Below are positions 25,337-34,450 of a DNA stretch of 64,000 bases, piece by piece; the first letter of the stretch is position 1, and every line of letters begins with the position of its first letter. Both the position numbers and the translations under genes were made by a program. The notes below the pieces were generated by a model. The model was given only the letters and a program-made list of their open reading frames with translations, did not search any database and was not told the DNA's origin. The stretch comes from CAVVAH01 sp963746175 (GTDB taxonomy: Bacteria > Actinomycetota > Actinomycetes > JACCUZ01): assembly GCA_963746175.1 (NCBI GenBank), contig CAVVAH010000004.1, positions 496,001 to 560,000 of the forward strand. Direction: 5' to 3'.

Positions 25337-26425
25337 CTAGAAGAAGATCGACTTCCGGGACATCAGCAGCCGGTAGAGCGTGTGCTGGATCGTCTCGCGC
25401 ACCTGGTCGGTGAGGTTGAAGACCAGCATCGGGTCGTCGGCCGAGCCGGGGTCGTAGCGGTCGGTCTCGATGGGCTCGCCGAACTCGATGATCCACTTGC
25501 TGGGCAACGGGATCGCGCCGAGCGGGCCCAGCCACGGGAAGGTCGGGGTCACCGGGACGTACGGCAGCCCCAGCAGGCGAGCCAGCGTCTTGACGTTGCC
25601 GAGGATCGGGTAGATCTCCTCGGCACCGACGATGGAGCACGGGACGATCGGCACCCGCGCCTTGAGGGCGGCCGAGACGAACCCGCCGCGGCCGAACCGC
25701 TGCAGCTTGTAGCGCTCGGAGAACGGCTTGCCGATCCCCTTGAACCCTTCCGGCCAGACCCCGACGAGCTCGCCCTTCCCGAGCAGCCGCTCCGCGTCGG
25801 CGTTGCACGCCAGGGTGGTGCCGCTCCTGCGCGCCAGCGTGCTCACGATCGGCGTCTGGAAGACGAGGTCGGCGCCGAGCATGCGCAGGTGGCGCCGCGC
25901 CGGGTGGTGGTCGAGGAGGGCGATCTGGGTCATGACGGAGTCGAGCGGGACGGTGCCGGAGTGGTTGGCGACGACCAGCGCGCCACCCTCGGCGGGGATG
26001 TTGTCCAGGCCGCGCGCCTCGACGCGGAAGTAACGCTCGTACAGCGGCCGCATCGCGGCCAGCAGCACCTTCTCGGTCAGCTCGGCGTCGAACCCGAACT
26101 CGTCGACCTCGACGTCTCCGGTGAGGCGGCGGCGGACGAAGGCGAGGGTCGCGGCGACCTTGCGCTCCCACTCCGGCACCGCTGACGGGTCGTCGGCAGC
26201 CTCGGAGCCGGCCTGCGTGCCGGCGAGGCCGCTCTGCGCTGCGACCGTCTCGGCGTCGGCAGCCGCGGCCCGCGCCTCGGCCTCGTCCAGCAGCGGCGTC
26301 GCGCGCTTGCGACGGGCCCGCTCGCTGCCGGCCCGGGACGCCCCAGCAGCCACGGCGTCGGCCGCCGACGCCGGACGGCGCCGGTCGTCGCCGCCGTCGA
26401 TCGGGATCACCCGGGCGTCAGCCAC
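25337..26425 (-). CDS. PlsC-like phospholipid/glycerol acyltransferase
   Basis: A protein of 362 residues from GTG 26425. The first 100 residues are Ala/Arg/Glu-rich and low in complexity. The acyltransferase domain begins near 140 with LVVANHSGTVPLDSVM, in place of the usual NHxxxxD box; this His-to-Asp spacing variant occurs in an actinobacterial subgroup. GVWPEGFKGIGK and RVPIVPCSIVGAEEIYPIL follow. It probably acylates lysophospholipid or a related lipid at the inner membrane face. Its 5' end overlaps the epimerase gene by 8 bp, so they form one operon. Confidence 0.83.
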   Translation of the reverse strand: MADARVIPIDGGDDRRRPASAADAVAAGASRAGSERARRKRATPLLDEAEARAAAADAETVAAQSGLAGTQAGSEAADDPSAVPEWERKVAATLAFVRRRLTGDVEVDEFGFDAELTEKVLLAAMRPLYERYFRVEARGLDNIPAEGGALVVANHSGTVPLDSVMTQIALLDHHPARRHLRMLGADLVFQTPIVSTLARRSGTTLACNADAERLLGKGELVGVWPEGFKGIGKPFSERYKLQRFGRGGFVSAALKARVPIVPCSIVGAEEIYPILGNVKTLARLLGLPYVPVTPTFPWLGPLGAIPLPSKWIIEFGEPIETDRYDPGSADDPMLVFNLTDQVRETIQHTLYRLLMSRKSIFF

Positions 26426-27458
26426 GCGGCACCGCCCGACCGGCGGACGACAGGACGTCGACGACGCGGCCCTCGACGGCCCGCACGACGTCGGCCGAGA
26501 GCGGCCCGTGCAGATGCTGTCTGGTGACGAAGTCGTCGAAGGCCTCGCGGGTGGAGTAGCGCGGCTCGAACCCGAGCACCTCGCGCATCCGACTGGTGTC
26601 CACGACCCGGCCGTACGACAGGAAGCGGATCTGCTCGGCGGAGAAGTCGGCGAGCCCGAGGCGACGCAGAGCCTGACCGATCCACGGCGCCGCGGGCTGC
26701 GGCAGCGGCACCGACGGGCGCCCGGCCCGACGGATCGCCTGCGACAGGGTCATGACGCCGTCGCCCGCGATGTTGAACGTGCCGCCGTGGTCGCCGAGCG
26801 TGGTCCGCCAGAGGACCTCGAGGCCGTCACGCTCGTGCACGAACTGGAGCCGCGGGTCGTAGCCGAGGACGGTGGGCACCACCGGCAGCGAGAAGTACGA
26901 CGTGAGCGCCGTCGTGACCTTCGGCCCGACGAAGTTGGCGAACCGCAACGTGGTCACCGACACGTCCGGCCGGCGGCGGGCGAAGCCGCGCACGTAGCCC
27001 TCGACCTCGACGGAGTCCTTGGCGTAGCCGCTGCGCGCCATGGCGTTCGGCTCGAGGTCCTCGGTGAACATCGCCGGGTCCTGCGGCGAGGAGCCGTAGA
27101 CGGCGGTCGACGACTTCACCACCAGCTTGCGCACCGACGGAGCCTTCTGGCACGCGGCCAGCAGCTGCATCGTGCCGATGACGTTGATCTCCTTCATCAT
27201 CGCGCGGCCGCCTGCGTCGAGCGGGGTGGCGAGCACTGCCATGTGCACCACGGTGTCGACCTCGGCGCGCGCGATGACCTTGCCGATGACCGGGTTGCGG
27301 ATGTCGGCCCGCACGAACTCGGCGTCGCCGAGATCGGTCTTGGGCGGCACCACGTCGACGCCGATGACCCGGGAGATGTCGGGGTCGGCCTGCAGCAGCT
27401 GGGTGAACCGGCCGCCGAGGTAGCGCGACACCCCGGTGACCATGACGACCCGGCCCAC
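26418..27458 (-). CDS. NAD-dependent epimerase/dehydratase (extended SDR)
   Basis: A protein of 346 residues from GTG 27458, preceded by GGAGGGAG at 5 nt. The Rossmann motif is MVTGVSRYLGGRF, a variant of GxxGxxG, with VIGVDVVPP (Asp binding ribose) next. The active-site region has KSSTAVYGSS and SGYAKDSVE, so Tyr and Lys are in the YxxxK arrangement. It acts on an unknown nucleotide-linked or isoprenoid substrate. The pairing with a PlsC-like acyltransferase is conserved in actinobacteria. Confidence 0.85.
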   Translation of the reverse strand: MGRVVMVTGVSRYLGGRFTQLLQADPDISRVIGVDVVPPKTDLGDAEFVRADIRNPVIGKVIARAEVDTVVHMAVLATPLDAGGRAMMKEINVIGTMQLLAACQKAPSVRKLVVKSSTAVYGSSPQDPAMFTEDLEPNAMARSGYAKDSVEVEGYVRGFARRRPDVSVTTLRFANFVGPKVTTALTSYFSLPVVPTVLGYDPRLQFVHERDGLEVLWRTTLGDHGGTFNIAGDGVMTLSQAIRRAGRPSVPLPQPAAPWIGQALRRLGLADFSAEQIRFLSYGRVVDTSRMREVLGFEPRYSTREAFDDFVTRQHLHGPLSADVVRAVEGRVVDVLSSAGRAVPRG

Positions 27459-27507
27459 CGCGCTCCCTCCTCGCGTCTGCACCCCGGCCCGCTCCGGGCG
27501 GGCGGCG

Positions 27508-27606
27508 CTACTTCTTGTTACGACGCTGGACGCGCGTCTTCTTCAGCAGCTTGCGGTGCTTCTTCTTCGCCATGCGCTTGCGGCGCTTCTTGATGACGGA
27601 ACCCAC
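27508..27606 (-). CDS. 30S ribosomal protein bS22 (AURKAIP1/COX24-type)
   Basis: A protein of 32 residues from GTG 27606, with AAGAGG 6 nt upstream. The sequence begins VGSVIKKRRKRMAKKKHRK and ends VQRRNKK, nearly all Lys/Arg. It is the tiny actinobacterial ribosomal protein related to AURKAIP1/COX24 that sits near the decoding centre in mycobacterial 30S structures. It is easily missed by gene finders. It lies 49 bp upstream of the epimerase gene on the same strand. Confidence 0.92.
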   Translation of the reverse strand: MGSVIKKRRKRMAKKKHRKLLKKTRVQRRNKK

Positions 27607-27854
27607 GAGACCTCTTCGAGTCGGAGCGTGTGCAGGTGCTGTGGCACGGGTGCCGGTGGCGCACGGGCGCCACGCCTGGGGGCTGAGCCTACCTGCCGGG
27701 CGCTGACGGGCGCGATCCGGCGGGACGGCAGGAGACCAGCGCTCCGGAACGGAGGCGGACCGGAACGTGACCTCCCTCACGCGGACTCGTTGGTCGGTGC
27801 AGACCACCCGAGTCGCCGCAACCGATGGCGACGACCCTTCCCGTGGAGGACCCC

Positions 27855-30800
27855 GTGCGGAGATCACCCCGCCCCCGGCAGCTGCTCGCCGCAGGTGCCG
27901 CCCTCGCCGTGTCGGCCGCGATCCTGCCGACAGCCACCCTGACGGCATCGTCCGCGAGCGCCGTCGTGAGCGACCTGCCGAGCGCCACCGGCTCCGGCAC
28001 CGAGAGGGCCGCCGACAGCCGGGCGACCAGCTCGGCCCTGAAGCCGACGCAGGCCCAGCTGGACGCCGTCCGCGCGATCCTCGCGGCCGCGCCGCAGGGC
28101 ACCCGGGCCACCTGGGACCCGCGCTTCGGCACGCCGCGCACGATCGTCGGGACGAACGGCTACCTCACGGGTGCCCGCAGCGGCTCGGCCGTGTCGGTCG
28201 CGCGCGGCTGGGTGGCCGACAACCGTGCGGCGTTCGGGATGACCGACGTCCAGGTCGCGGCGATGCAGGTGACCCGCGACCACGCGCTGCCCGGCACCGG
28301 CACCCACGTCGTGACGTTCGCCCAGGTCTTCGACGGCGTCGCCGCCGTCCAGGGCGGCCGCCTGAACGTCGCCGTCACGAAGGACGGCAAGGTCCTCTCG
28401 TACGGCGGCAACCCGACGCGCGGGTCGCAGCTGACCGGCTCGTGGTCGATGTCCGCAGGCCAGGCGCTGACGGCGGCCGCCCAGAAGCTCGCCGGGACGT
28501 CAGTCACGCCGAGCGCGACCGGGACGACCGCAGGCTGGACGACCTTCGCGAAGGGACCGTTCGCCGCGTCGTCGTATGCGAAGAAGGCCGTCTTCCCGAC
28601 GGCGGACGGGGCGCGCGCCGCCTTCCGTGTCCTGCTGGTCGAGAAGCTCGACCGGGCCTGGGACACCGTCGTGGACGCGCAGTCCGGCGCGGTGCTCTGG
28701 AAGCAGAGCCTGGTGAAGAACGACTCCGAGGGCACCGTCTACGAGAACTTCCCGGGTGCCCCGAAGGGTGGCCAGCCGGTCGTCACGTCCTTCGGCCCCA
28801 CCGCCGAGTCGCCGTCCGGCTACACGGACCCGACGGGTCTCGCCGGGCTCGGCGGGCCCACGACGTTCGGCAACAACGCCAACACCTACGCCAACTACTC
28901 GAACTTCCTGGTGCCCGCCGACGAGGGCCCCCGGCCGGTCAGCCCGACGAGCCAGTTCAACTACGCGTACGCCAAGAACTGGCAGCGCACGAACGGCGCG
29001 ATCCTCCCGCCGTCGTACGCGCTGGACCTCGAGCCGGCCGCCACCAACCTGTTCTGGCAGCACAACCGGATCCACGACGAGTTCTACGACTTCGGCTTCA
29101 CCGAGACCGCCGGCAACTTCCAGACCGACGGCGGCGACCCGGTGCTCGGTCTCGTGCACGCCGGTGCCGCGAGCGGTGGCGCGCCGACGTACACCGGTCG
29201 GGACAACGCCTACTTCCTGCCGCTGCCCGACGGCGTGCCGTCGTGGAGCGGGATGTTCCTCTGGGAGCCGATCAACGACGCGTTCGAGGGGCCGTACTCC
29301 GACGGCAACTTCGACGCCTCCGTGATCGAGCACGAGTACGCGCACGGCCTGTCGACGCGCTACGTCGCCGGCGGCGAGGCGCTCGGCTCGCAGCAGGCCG
29401 GGTCGATGGGTGAGGGCTGGGGCGACTGGTACGGCCTGAACTACCTGCACCGCGAGGGCCTCTACGCGAAGTCGGTCGTGGGCGAGTACGTGACCGGCAA
29501 CCCGGTCCGCGGCATCCGCAACTGGGCGTACGACGCCAACCCGACCAACTACGGCGACGTCGGCTACGACCTCACCGGGCCGGAGGTGCACGCGGACGGC
29601 GAGATCTGGACGGCGACGCTGTGGCAGCTGCGCAAGCGGCTGGTGGCACAGTACGGCCAGGCGCAGGGCTCCGAGACGGCTGCCCGGCTGATCACCGACG
29701 CGATGCCGCTGTCGGCGCCGGACCCGTCGTTCCTCGACATGCGCGACGCGATCCTGGCCGCCGACACCGACCGCTACCACGGTGCCAACACCGACACGAT
29801 CTGGACGGTCTTCGCCCAGCGCGGCGCCGGCGCCTCGGCGTCGAGCGCGACCGGTGACGACACCGACCCGCAGCCGGCGTTCGACCACGCGTCGTCCGCG
29901 CGCAACGGGACCCTGGTCGGCAACGTCGTGAACTCGTCGACCGGTGCGCCGGTCGCGGGCGCGAAGGTGGTCGTCGGAGCGTTCGAGGCGCGGGTGACAC
30001 CGCTGGTGCGCTCGTCGTCGACCGGCGGCTTCGGCGCGCAGATGGTCGCCGGCACGTACGACCTGCTCGTGCAGGCGCCCGGCTTCGGCGTCCAGCAGTT
30101 CACGGGCGTCACCGTGACCGCGGGCCAGACCAAGGCCGTGAAGCTGACGCTCGCACCGAACCTCGCCTCGACCAACGCCGGTGCCTCCGTCGTGTCGGTG
30201 TCCAGCGAGGACCCGGGCCTGCCGGCGTCGTTCCTGCTCGACGACACCGCGGCGAGCGTGTGGAGCACGAAGAAGTCGGCGACGACCTACAACGCCGGGC
30301 GGGACGAGCGGGTGACCGTCAAGCTGGCGAAGCCGGCGACGATCGACCGCATCCAGGTCAGCGCGTACAAGAACACGGCTGCCAGCCGGTTCGCGGCGCT
30401 GAAGGACTTCACCTTCCAGGTCTCCGACGACGGCGTGCTCTGGAAGACCGTGAAGACCGGTGGCTTCGGATACCAGACCCCGCGGCCGACCGCTCCGGAC
30501 CTCAACTACAAGACCTTCACCCTGGCGACGCCGACGAAGGCGACGTACGTGCGGTTCTTCGTGGACTCGGTCCAGGGCGAGACGCTCGACTACGCGCAGG
30601 TCGCCGAGCTGCAGGTCTTCGGCAACGCCAGGGGCATCACGCCGACGACGCCGCCGGCCGACCCGACGTTCACCGACGAGGGCACCATCGCGACGGGCAA
30701 CCCGGCCACCGGCGAGACCGTCGAGACGGTCATCGGCGTCACCGGCACGGAGTTCCAGAACACCTGCCCGGACCCGTACGCCGCGCCGGCGTCGCAGGGT

Positions 30801-31061
30801 GCGGACGGCTGGGTCTCGGCGCTGCCGAAGGGCTTCGGCGACGGGACGCACACGGTCACCGTCACCGGCGGCGAGTCCACGCCGGCGGGGCACGACATCG
30901 ACGTGTACTTCCTCGACTCGGCGTGCCAGGTGATCGGGTCGGCGGCGAGCTCGGCGGCCGACGAGTCGGGGGTGATCCCCGGCGGCACGGCGTACGTGCT
31001 CACCCAGCTCTACACCGGGGCGAACGTGCCGTTCACCCTCACCGCGACCGACGCCGGGTAG
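27855..31061 (+). CDS. secreted M36 (fungalysin-type) metalloprotease
   Basis: A protein of 1068 residues from GTG 27855 with GGAGGA 4 nt upstream. Order: signal peptide (LLAAGAALAVSAAILPTATL), an FTP/PepSY-like propeptide, and the M36 catalytic domain with HEYAH (H493, E494, H497) and the third zinc ligand E520 in GSMGEGWGDW. Then come a carboxypeptidase-regulatory-like beta domain (from about 685), an F5/8 type C discoidin-like domain (about 780-925) and a final beta-rich domain. The protease should be exported, self-processed and active on extracellular proteins. A strong hairpin terminator follows. The binding domains suggest attachment to a polymer or surface. Confidence 0.9.
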   Translation: MRRSPRPRQLLAAGAALAVSAAILPTATLTASSASAVVSDLPSATGSGTERAADSRATSSALKPTQAQLDAVRAILAAAPQGTRATWDPRFGTPRTIVGTNGYLTGARSGSAVSVARGWVADNRAAFGMTDVQVAAMQVTRDHALPGTGTHVVTFAQVFDGVAAVQGGRLNVAVTKDGKVLSYGGNPTRGSQLTGSWSMSAGQALTAAAQKLAGTSVTPSATGTTAGWTTFAKGPFAASSYAKKAVFPTADGARAAFRVLLVEKLDRAWDTVVDAQSGAVLWKQSLVKNDSEGTVYENFPGAPKGGQPVVTSFGPTAESPSGYTDPTGLAGLGGPTTFGNNANTYANYSNFLVPADEGPRPVSPTSQFNYAYAKNWQRTNGAILPPSYALDLEPAATNLFWQHNRIHDEFYDFGFTETAGNFQTDGGDPVLGLVHAGAASGGAPTYTGRDNAYFLPLPDGVPSWSGMFLWEPINDAFEGPYSDGNFDASVIEHEYAHGLSTRYVAGGEALGSQQAGSMGEGWGDWYGLNYLHREGLYAKSVVGEYVTGNPVRGIRNWAYDANPTNYGDVGYDLTGPEVHADGEIWTATLWQLRKRLVAQYGQAQGSETAARLITDAMPLSAPDPSFLDMRDAILAADTDRYHGANTDTIWTVFAQRGAGASASSATGDDTDPQPAFDHASSARNGTLVGNVVNSSTGAPVAGAKVVVGAFEARVTPLVRSSSTGGFGAQMVAGTYDLLVQAPGFGVQQFTGVTVTAGQTKAVKLTLAPNLASTNAGASVVSVSSEDPGLPASFLLDDTAASVWSTKKSATTYNAGRDERVTVKLAKPATIDRIQVSAYKNTAASRFAALKDFTFQVSDDGVLWKTVKTGGFGYQTPRPTAPDLNYKTFTLATPTKATYVRFFVDSVQGETLDYAQVAELQVFGNARGITPTTPPADPTFTDEGTIATGNPATGETVETVIGVTGTEFQNTCPDPYAAPASQGADGWVSALPKGFGDGTHTVTVTGGESTPAGHDIDVYFLDSACQVIGSAASSAADESGVIPGGTAYVLTQLYTGANVPFTLTATDAG

Positions 31062-31083
31062 CCCCCGCGCCGGGGACGAGGCC

Positions 31084-31122
31084 GCCCCCGCTCACCCCGA
31101 CGGCAGGGGGGTGGGCGGGGGC
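31084..31122. terminator. bidirectional hairpin terminator after the M36 protease
   Basis: A 15-bp stem (31084-31098 with 31108-31122, one C/T difference giving a wobble) closes a 9-nt loop. It lies between the protease stop and the convergent HTH gene, so it can serve both. The tail TTCGTCGT is only weakly U-rich, as is usual for actinobacteria. Confidence 0.75.
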
Positions 31123-31154
31123 TTCGTCGTGGTGGAGCCGGACGGGACGAGCAG

Positions 31155-31367
31155 TCAGGCGGTCTCGACGTAGGACTGGTCGAGGTAGTCGTGGACGGCC
31201 TTCTCCGGCACGCGGAACGAGCGGCCGACCCGGACGGCGGGCAGCGTGCCCGCGTGGACCAGGCGGTAGACGGTCATCTTGGACACGCGCATCACCGCCG
31301 CGACCTCGGCCACGGTGAGGAACGTGACCTCGGACAGCGGACGGTCCTTGGGACCCTGAGCAGGCAT
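31155..31367 (-). CDS. excisionase-family helix-turn-helix protein
   Basis: A protein of 70 residues from ATG 31367; an in-frame GTG at 31388 is possible. It is one winged HTH of the MerR/excisionase type: FLTVAEVAAVMRVSKMTVYR, then LVHAGTLPAVRVGRSFRVP, then a C-terminal helix VHDYLDQSYVETA. It is a free-standing DNA-binding protein highly conserved in actinobacteria, often near the epimerase and acyltransferase genes seen here. No phage integrase is nearby, so excision is unlikely. Targets unknown; it is related to BldC in fold only. Confidence 0.82.
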   Translation of the reverse strand: MPAQGPKDRPLSEVTFLTVAEVAAVMRVSKMTVYRLVHAGTLPAVRVGRSFRVPEKAVHDYLDQSYVETA

Positions 31368-31515
31368 GAGGCACCGGACCTTCAGCACGTGACGGGCGCC
31401 GGCTTCCCCACCGGTGCGCGAAAGGCGTACGCGCTCTGACCCCCAGGGTAGGGGCGGGTGTGCCTCGTGGGAAAGGGGTGACCAGACTTCACCCGCTCGG
31501 CGGCCCCCGGCAGGG

Positions 31516-33495
31516 TCAGGCGGGGACGCCGGCCGCGCGGGTCAGGTCGAGGTCGGCGGCGGGCACCGGCCGGCCCAGCAGGTAGCCCTGGGCTACCCGG
31601 CAGCCCAGCCGGTCGAGCTCGGCGAGCGTCGCGTCGTCCTCGACGCCCTCGGCCACCACGTCGAGGCCGAGCCGGTTGCCGAGCCCGATGGTCGAGTCGA
31701 CGATCACCCGGTCCCGGGCGCTCGAGGTGAGCGCGGCGACGAACGTCCGGTCGATCTTCAGCTCGTGGACCGGCAGCCGCTTAAGGTACGCGAGCGAGGA
31801 GTAGCCGGTGCCGAAGTCGTCGATGCTCAGGCGTACGCCGGCCGCGGCCAGCCGCCCCAGCACCTCGAGAGCGGTCTCCGGGTCCTCCATGATCGTGGTC
31901 TCGGTGATCTCCAGCCCGAGCCGCTCGGCGCGTACGCCGTGGGTCCCCAGCGCGGCCAGCACCTGCTCGGCGAAGCCGGGCTGCAGCAGGCTGCGGGTCG
32001 AGATGTTCACCGCCACCGGGACGACCAGCCCCTGGTCCGCCCAGGTCCGGGCCTGCGCCAGCGCCAGGTCGAGCACCTGCTCGGTGAGCGGGTGGATCAG
32101 GCCGGTGCGCTCGGCGACCGGGATGAACTCCATCGGCGGCACCAGGCCCCGGACGGGGTGCTGCCAGCGGACCAGCGCCTCGACGCCGAGGACCGTCCCG
32201 GCCAGGTCGCACTTCGGCTGGTAGTGCAGCACCAGCTCGGCGTGGACGAGCGCCCGCGACAGGTCGGCGATCAGCCCGAGGCGCTCCTCGCTGTGCTGGT
32301 CCTGCGCCCGGTCGTAGGCCTGGACGCCGACGTGCGCCAGCTTGGCCGCCTCGGTGGCGACGTCCGCGTGCCGCAGCATCGTCGGGCCGTCCTCGGCGTC
32401 CACCCCCTGCACGGACACGCCGCTGCGCGCGCCGAGGACGACGTCGATCCCGGCCATCGGCACCGGCGCGCAGAGCGCCCGACGGAGCACCTCGGCGTGC
32501 ACCACCGCCGACTCGACGCCGTCGACGTCCGCCAGCAGGACCGCGAAGTCGTCGCCGCCGAGCCGAGCCACCAGGTCCGAGGGGCCGACGAGGGACTCCA
32601 GCCGCGCGGCCATCTCGCAGACCAGCTCGTCACCCCGGTCGTGCCCGAGGGTGTCGTTGACCTCGCGGAACCGGTCGAGGTCCAGCAGGACCAAGGCGGG
32701 GCGGGTGCCCTCCCGGTCGACGGCGGCCGCGAGCTCACGGTCGAGCAGGCGGCGGTTGGCGAGCCCGGTCAGGGGGTCGTGGGTGAACTGGTGCTCGGTC
32801 CTGGCAGCCTCGTCGCGCAGGCGGCGGGACGCCGACGCGACGGTGCGGAACAACCCGAGCCAGAGGACCACCAGCCCGAGGGACAGCACTCCGACCGCGC
32901 GCAACGTGTCCGACCGGATGCTGGCCTGCACCGGCCGGTACGGCAGGTAGAGCTCGAAGACGCCGGCCGGCTCGGAGTTCCCGGCGTACTCGATCGGGAC
33001 GTAGACCTCGAGCAGCGTGCCGTACCGCTGGAGCAGGGGCGCGTTCTCGGGCTCGTCCGCGGTGGTCACCACCTCGGCCTCGATGTTGCCCTCCAGCGCC
33101 TCGCCGAGCTCGTCCGACGGCTCCGCGTCCGGGGCGGGGACGGTGACGCTGACGGTGTGCGGGTCCCGCAGGTAGAGCAGGTCGCCGTCCGCGTGCCAGA
33201 TCTTGATCCGCGCGAGCTCGGTGCCACCGCGCGAACCATTGACCGCCCGGTCGAGGGCAGCGACCTTGTCGGCGGGCAGTCCGGCCGCCAGGTCGTGCCG
33301 GGTGAGCAGCGGCTGGATCGCGATCGTCGTGGTGAGGACCGCCGAGTCCTTGGCCGCCTGCAGCGCCCGGCCGGCGATCATCGACGCCAGCAGCTGGCTC
33401 AGCAGCACGCCGAGGGCGACGACCAGAACGAGGCTGACCGCAGCCACGCGAGCGAGCAGGCTGGGTCGCCGTACCCGCTCGAGGACAGTCCGCAC
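31516..33495 (-). CDS. membrane GGDEF/EAL protein (degenerate GGDEF, intact EAL)
   Basis: A protein of 659 residues. Two membrane helices (about 14-42 and 197-216) bracket an extracytoplasmic sensor of about 150 residues. The diguanylate cyclase domain has GGDDF at 313-317 instead of GG[DE]EF, so cyclase activity is doubtful. The EAL domain looks complete: GVEALVRW (E439), VAVNIST, LEITET, SIDDFGTGYSS (D559, D560), ELKIDR and VAEGVED. It is likely a c-di-GMP phosphodiesterase controlled by an external signal and possibly by GTP binding to the inactive GGDEF domain. It is monocistronic, with gaps of about 140 bp on both sides. Confidence 0.88.
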   Translation of the reverse strand: MRTVLERVRRPSLLARVAAVSLVLVVALGVLLSQLLASMIAGRALQAAKDSAVLTTTIAIQPLLTRHDLAAGLPADKVAALDRAVNGSRGGTELARIKIWHADGDLLYLRDPHTVSVTVPAPDAEPSDELGEALEGNIEAEVVTTADEPENAPLLQRYGTLLEVYVPIEYAGNSEPAGVFELYLPYRPVQASIRSDTLRAVGVLSLGLVVLWLGLFRTVASASRRLRDEAARTEHQFTHDPLTGLANRRLLDRELAAAVDREGTRPALVLLDLDRFREVNDTLGHDRGDELVCEMAARLESLVGPSDLVARLGGDDFAVLLADVDGVESAVVHAEVLRRALCAPVPMAGIDVVLGARSGVSVQGVDAEDGPTMLRHADVATEAAKLAHVGVQAYDRAQDQHSEERLGLIADLSRALVHAELVLHYQPKCDLAGTVLGVEALVRWQHPVRGLVPPMEFIPVAERTGLIHPLTEQVLDLALAQARTWADQGLVVPVAVNISTRSLLQPGFAEQVLAALGTHGVRAERLGLEITETTIMEDPETALEVLGRLAAAGVRLSIDDFGTGYSSLAYLKRLPVHELKIDRTFVAALTSSARDRVIVDSTIGLGNRLGLDVVAEGVEDDATLAELDRLGCRVAQGYLLGRPVPAADLDLTRAAGVPA

Positions 33496-33631
33496 ACGTG
33501 TGTACTCGGCACTCCCCGCGCCGCCTCGATCACCCGAACGGGTGCAGCGCCCACCCCTCGACCCCCGCGAGCGCTGCAGACACGCAGGCGCCGGCCGCGT
33601 TCCGTCGGCGTGTCGGGAGCGCTCGCGGAGG

Positions 33632-34450
33632 TCAGGAGAGCAGGCCGGCGGCGTGCAGGAGGTACGCCGTCATGGGGGCGTAGCGGTGCGGCGGGACGTT
33701 GTCGTCCAGCGGCACGGACACGGCGACCAGGCCCTCGGCCTCGCCGACGAACAGGGCCGGGTCGTTGCAGTCCGCGAACCCGACGGAGGTGATCCCGGCC
33801 TGTCCGGCGGCTCCCGCCCAGCCGTGGTCGGCCATCACGAGGTCGGGGGGCCCCTCGCCGTCGGCAGCCAGCGAGGCGAGGACGCCACGCATCGGCTCGG
33901 GCGAGTGGGTGTGGTTGAGGTTCCCCGTGCTGCTCACGACGGCGACGTCCCCGACGTAGCGGACGTGCCGGTCGACCTTGCCCCACCTCGTCATCGACTG
34001 GTACTCGAAGCCCGCGCCCGGGGTGAGGACCGTCGCACCGGCAGCCCGCAGCGCGGTCGCCGCGGCCATCTGCACGACGAGCAGGCCGGCCGGGTGGCCG
34101 GTGGCGAGCAGGACGCGGGACCGGTCCCGCCCGGCGCGGCCGAGGTGCTCGGCCATCCGGTCGAGGCCGTCGATGGTGAGGTCCGGGTCGATCCGGTCCT
34201 GGCCGCGCAGGAGGCTGCGGTCCGGCGAGACCCCGACCTTCTCGACCATCAGGTCGAGGACGTCGTCGAGGTTCCAGCGCCCGGTCGGTTCGAGCCCGAA
34301 CATCGCCTTCGAGAGGCGGCCGGCGAGCATGCCGTACTTCACGAGGTTGTCCTCGCGGGTGGTGCGGACGTCGCCGGCGATCAGCGCGTCGACCAGCTGG
34401 TCGCGCAGCTCGTCGCGGGTCGGGACGGCACCGGGGGCCAGGACGCTCAC
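33632..34450 (-). CDS. conserved actinobacterial phosphatase-like protein
   Basis: A protein of 272 residues from GTG 34450, overlapping the acuC stop as GTGA. It resembles a family annotated only as phosphatase in Streptomyces: PTRDELRDQLVDALIAGDV, then RVLLATGHPAGLL, HTHSPEPM, DLVMADHGWAGAAGQ and DCNDPALFVGEAEG. Many His and Asp residues suggest a metal site, but no standard phosphatase motif is evident. The final PMTAYLLHAAGLL is characteristic. The function is not established; coupling to acuC suggests a common process. Confidence 0.7.
   Translation of the reverse strand: MSVLAPGAVPTRDELRDQLVDALIAGDVRTTREDNLVKYGMLAGRLSKAMFGLEPTGRWNLDDVLDLMVEKVGVSPDRSLLRGQDRIDPDLTIDGLDRMAEHLGRAGRDRSRVLLATGHPAGLLVVQMAAATALRAAGATVLTPGAGFEYQSMTRWGKVDRHVRYVGDVAVVSSTGNLNHTHSPEPMRGVLASLAADGEGPPDLVMADHGWAGAAGQAGITSVGFADCNDPALFVGEAEGLVAVSVPLDDNVPPHRYAPMTAYLLHAAGLLS

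Noticed and set aside
31155..31367. Identification of the small HTH protein as BldC
   Set aside because: The sequence (VSKMTVYRLVHAG, VGRSFRVP) belongs to the excisionase-like conserved family; BldC has a different recognition region. Only the fold is shared.
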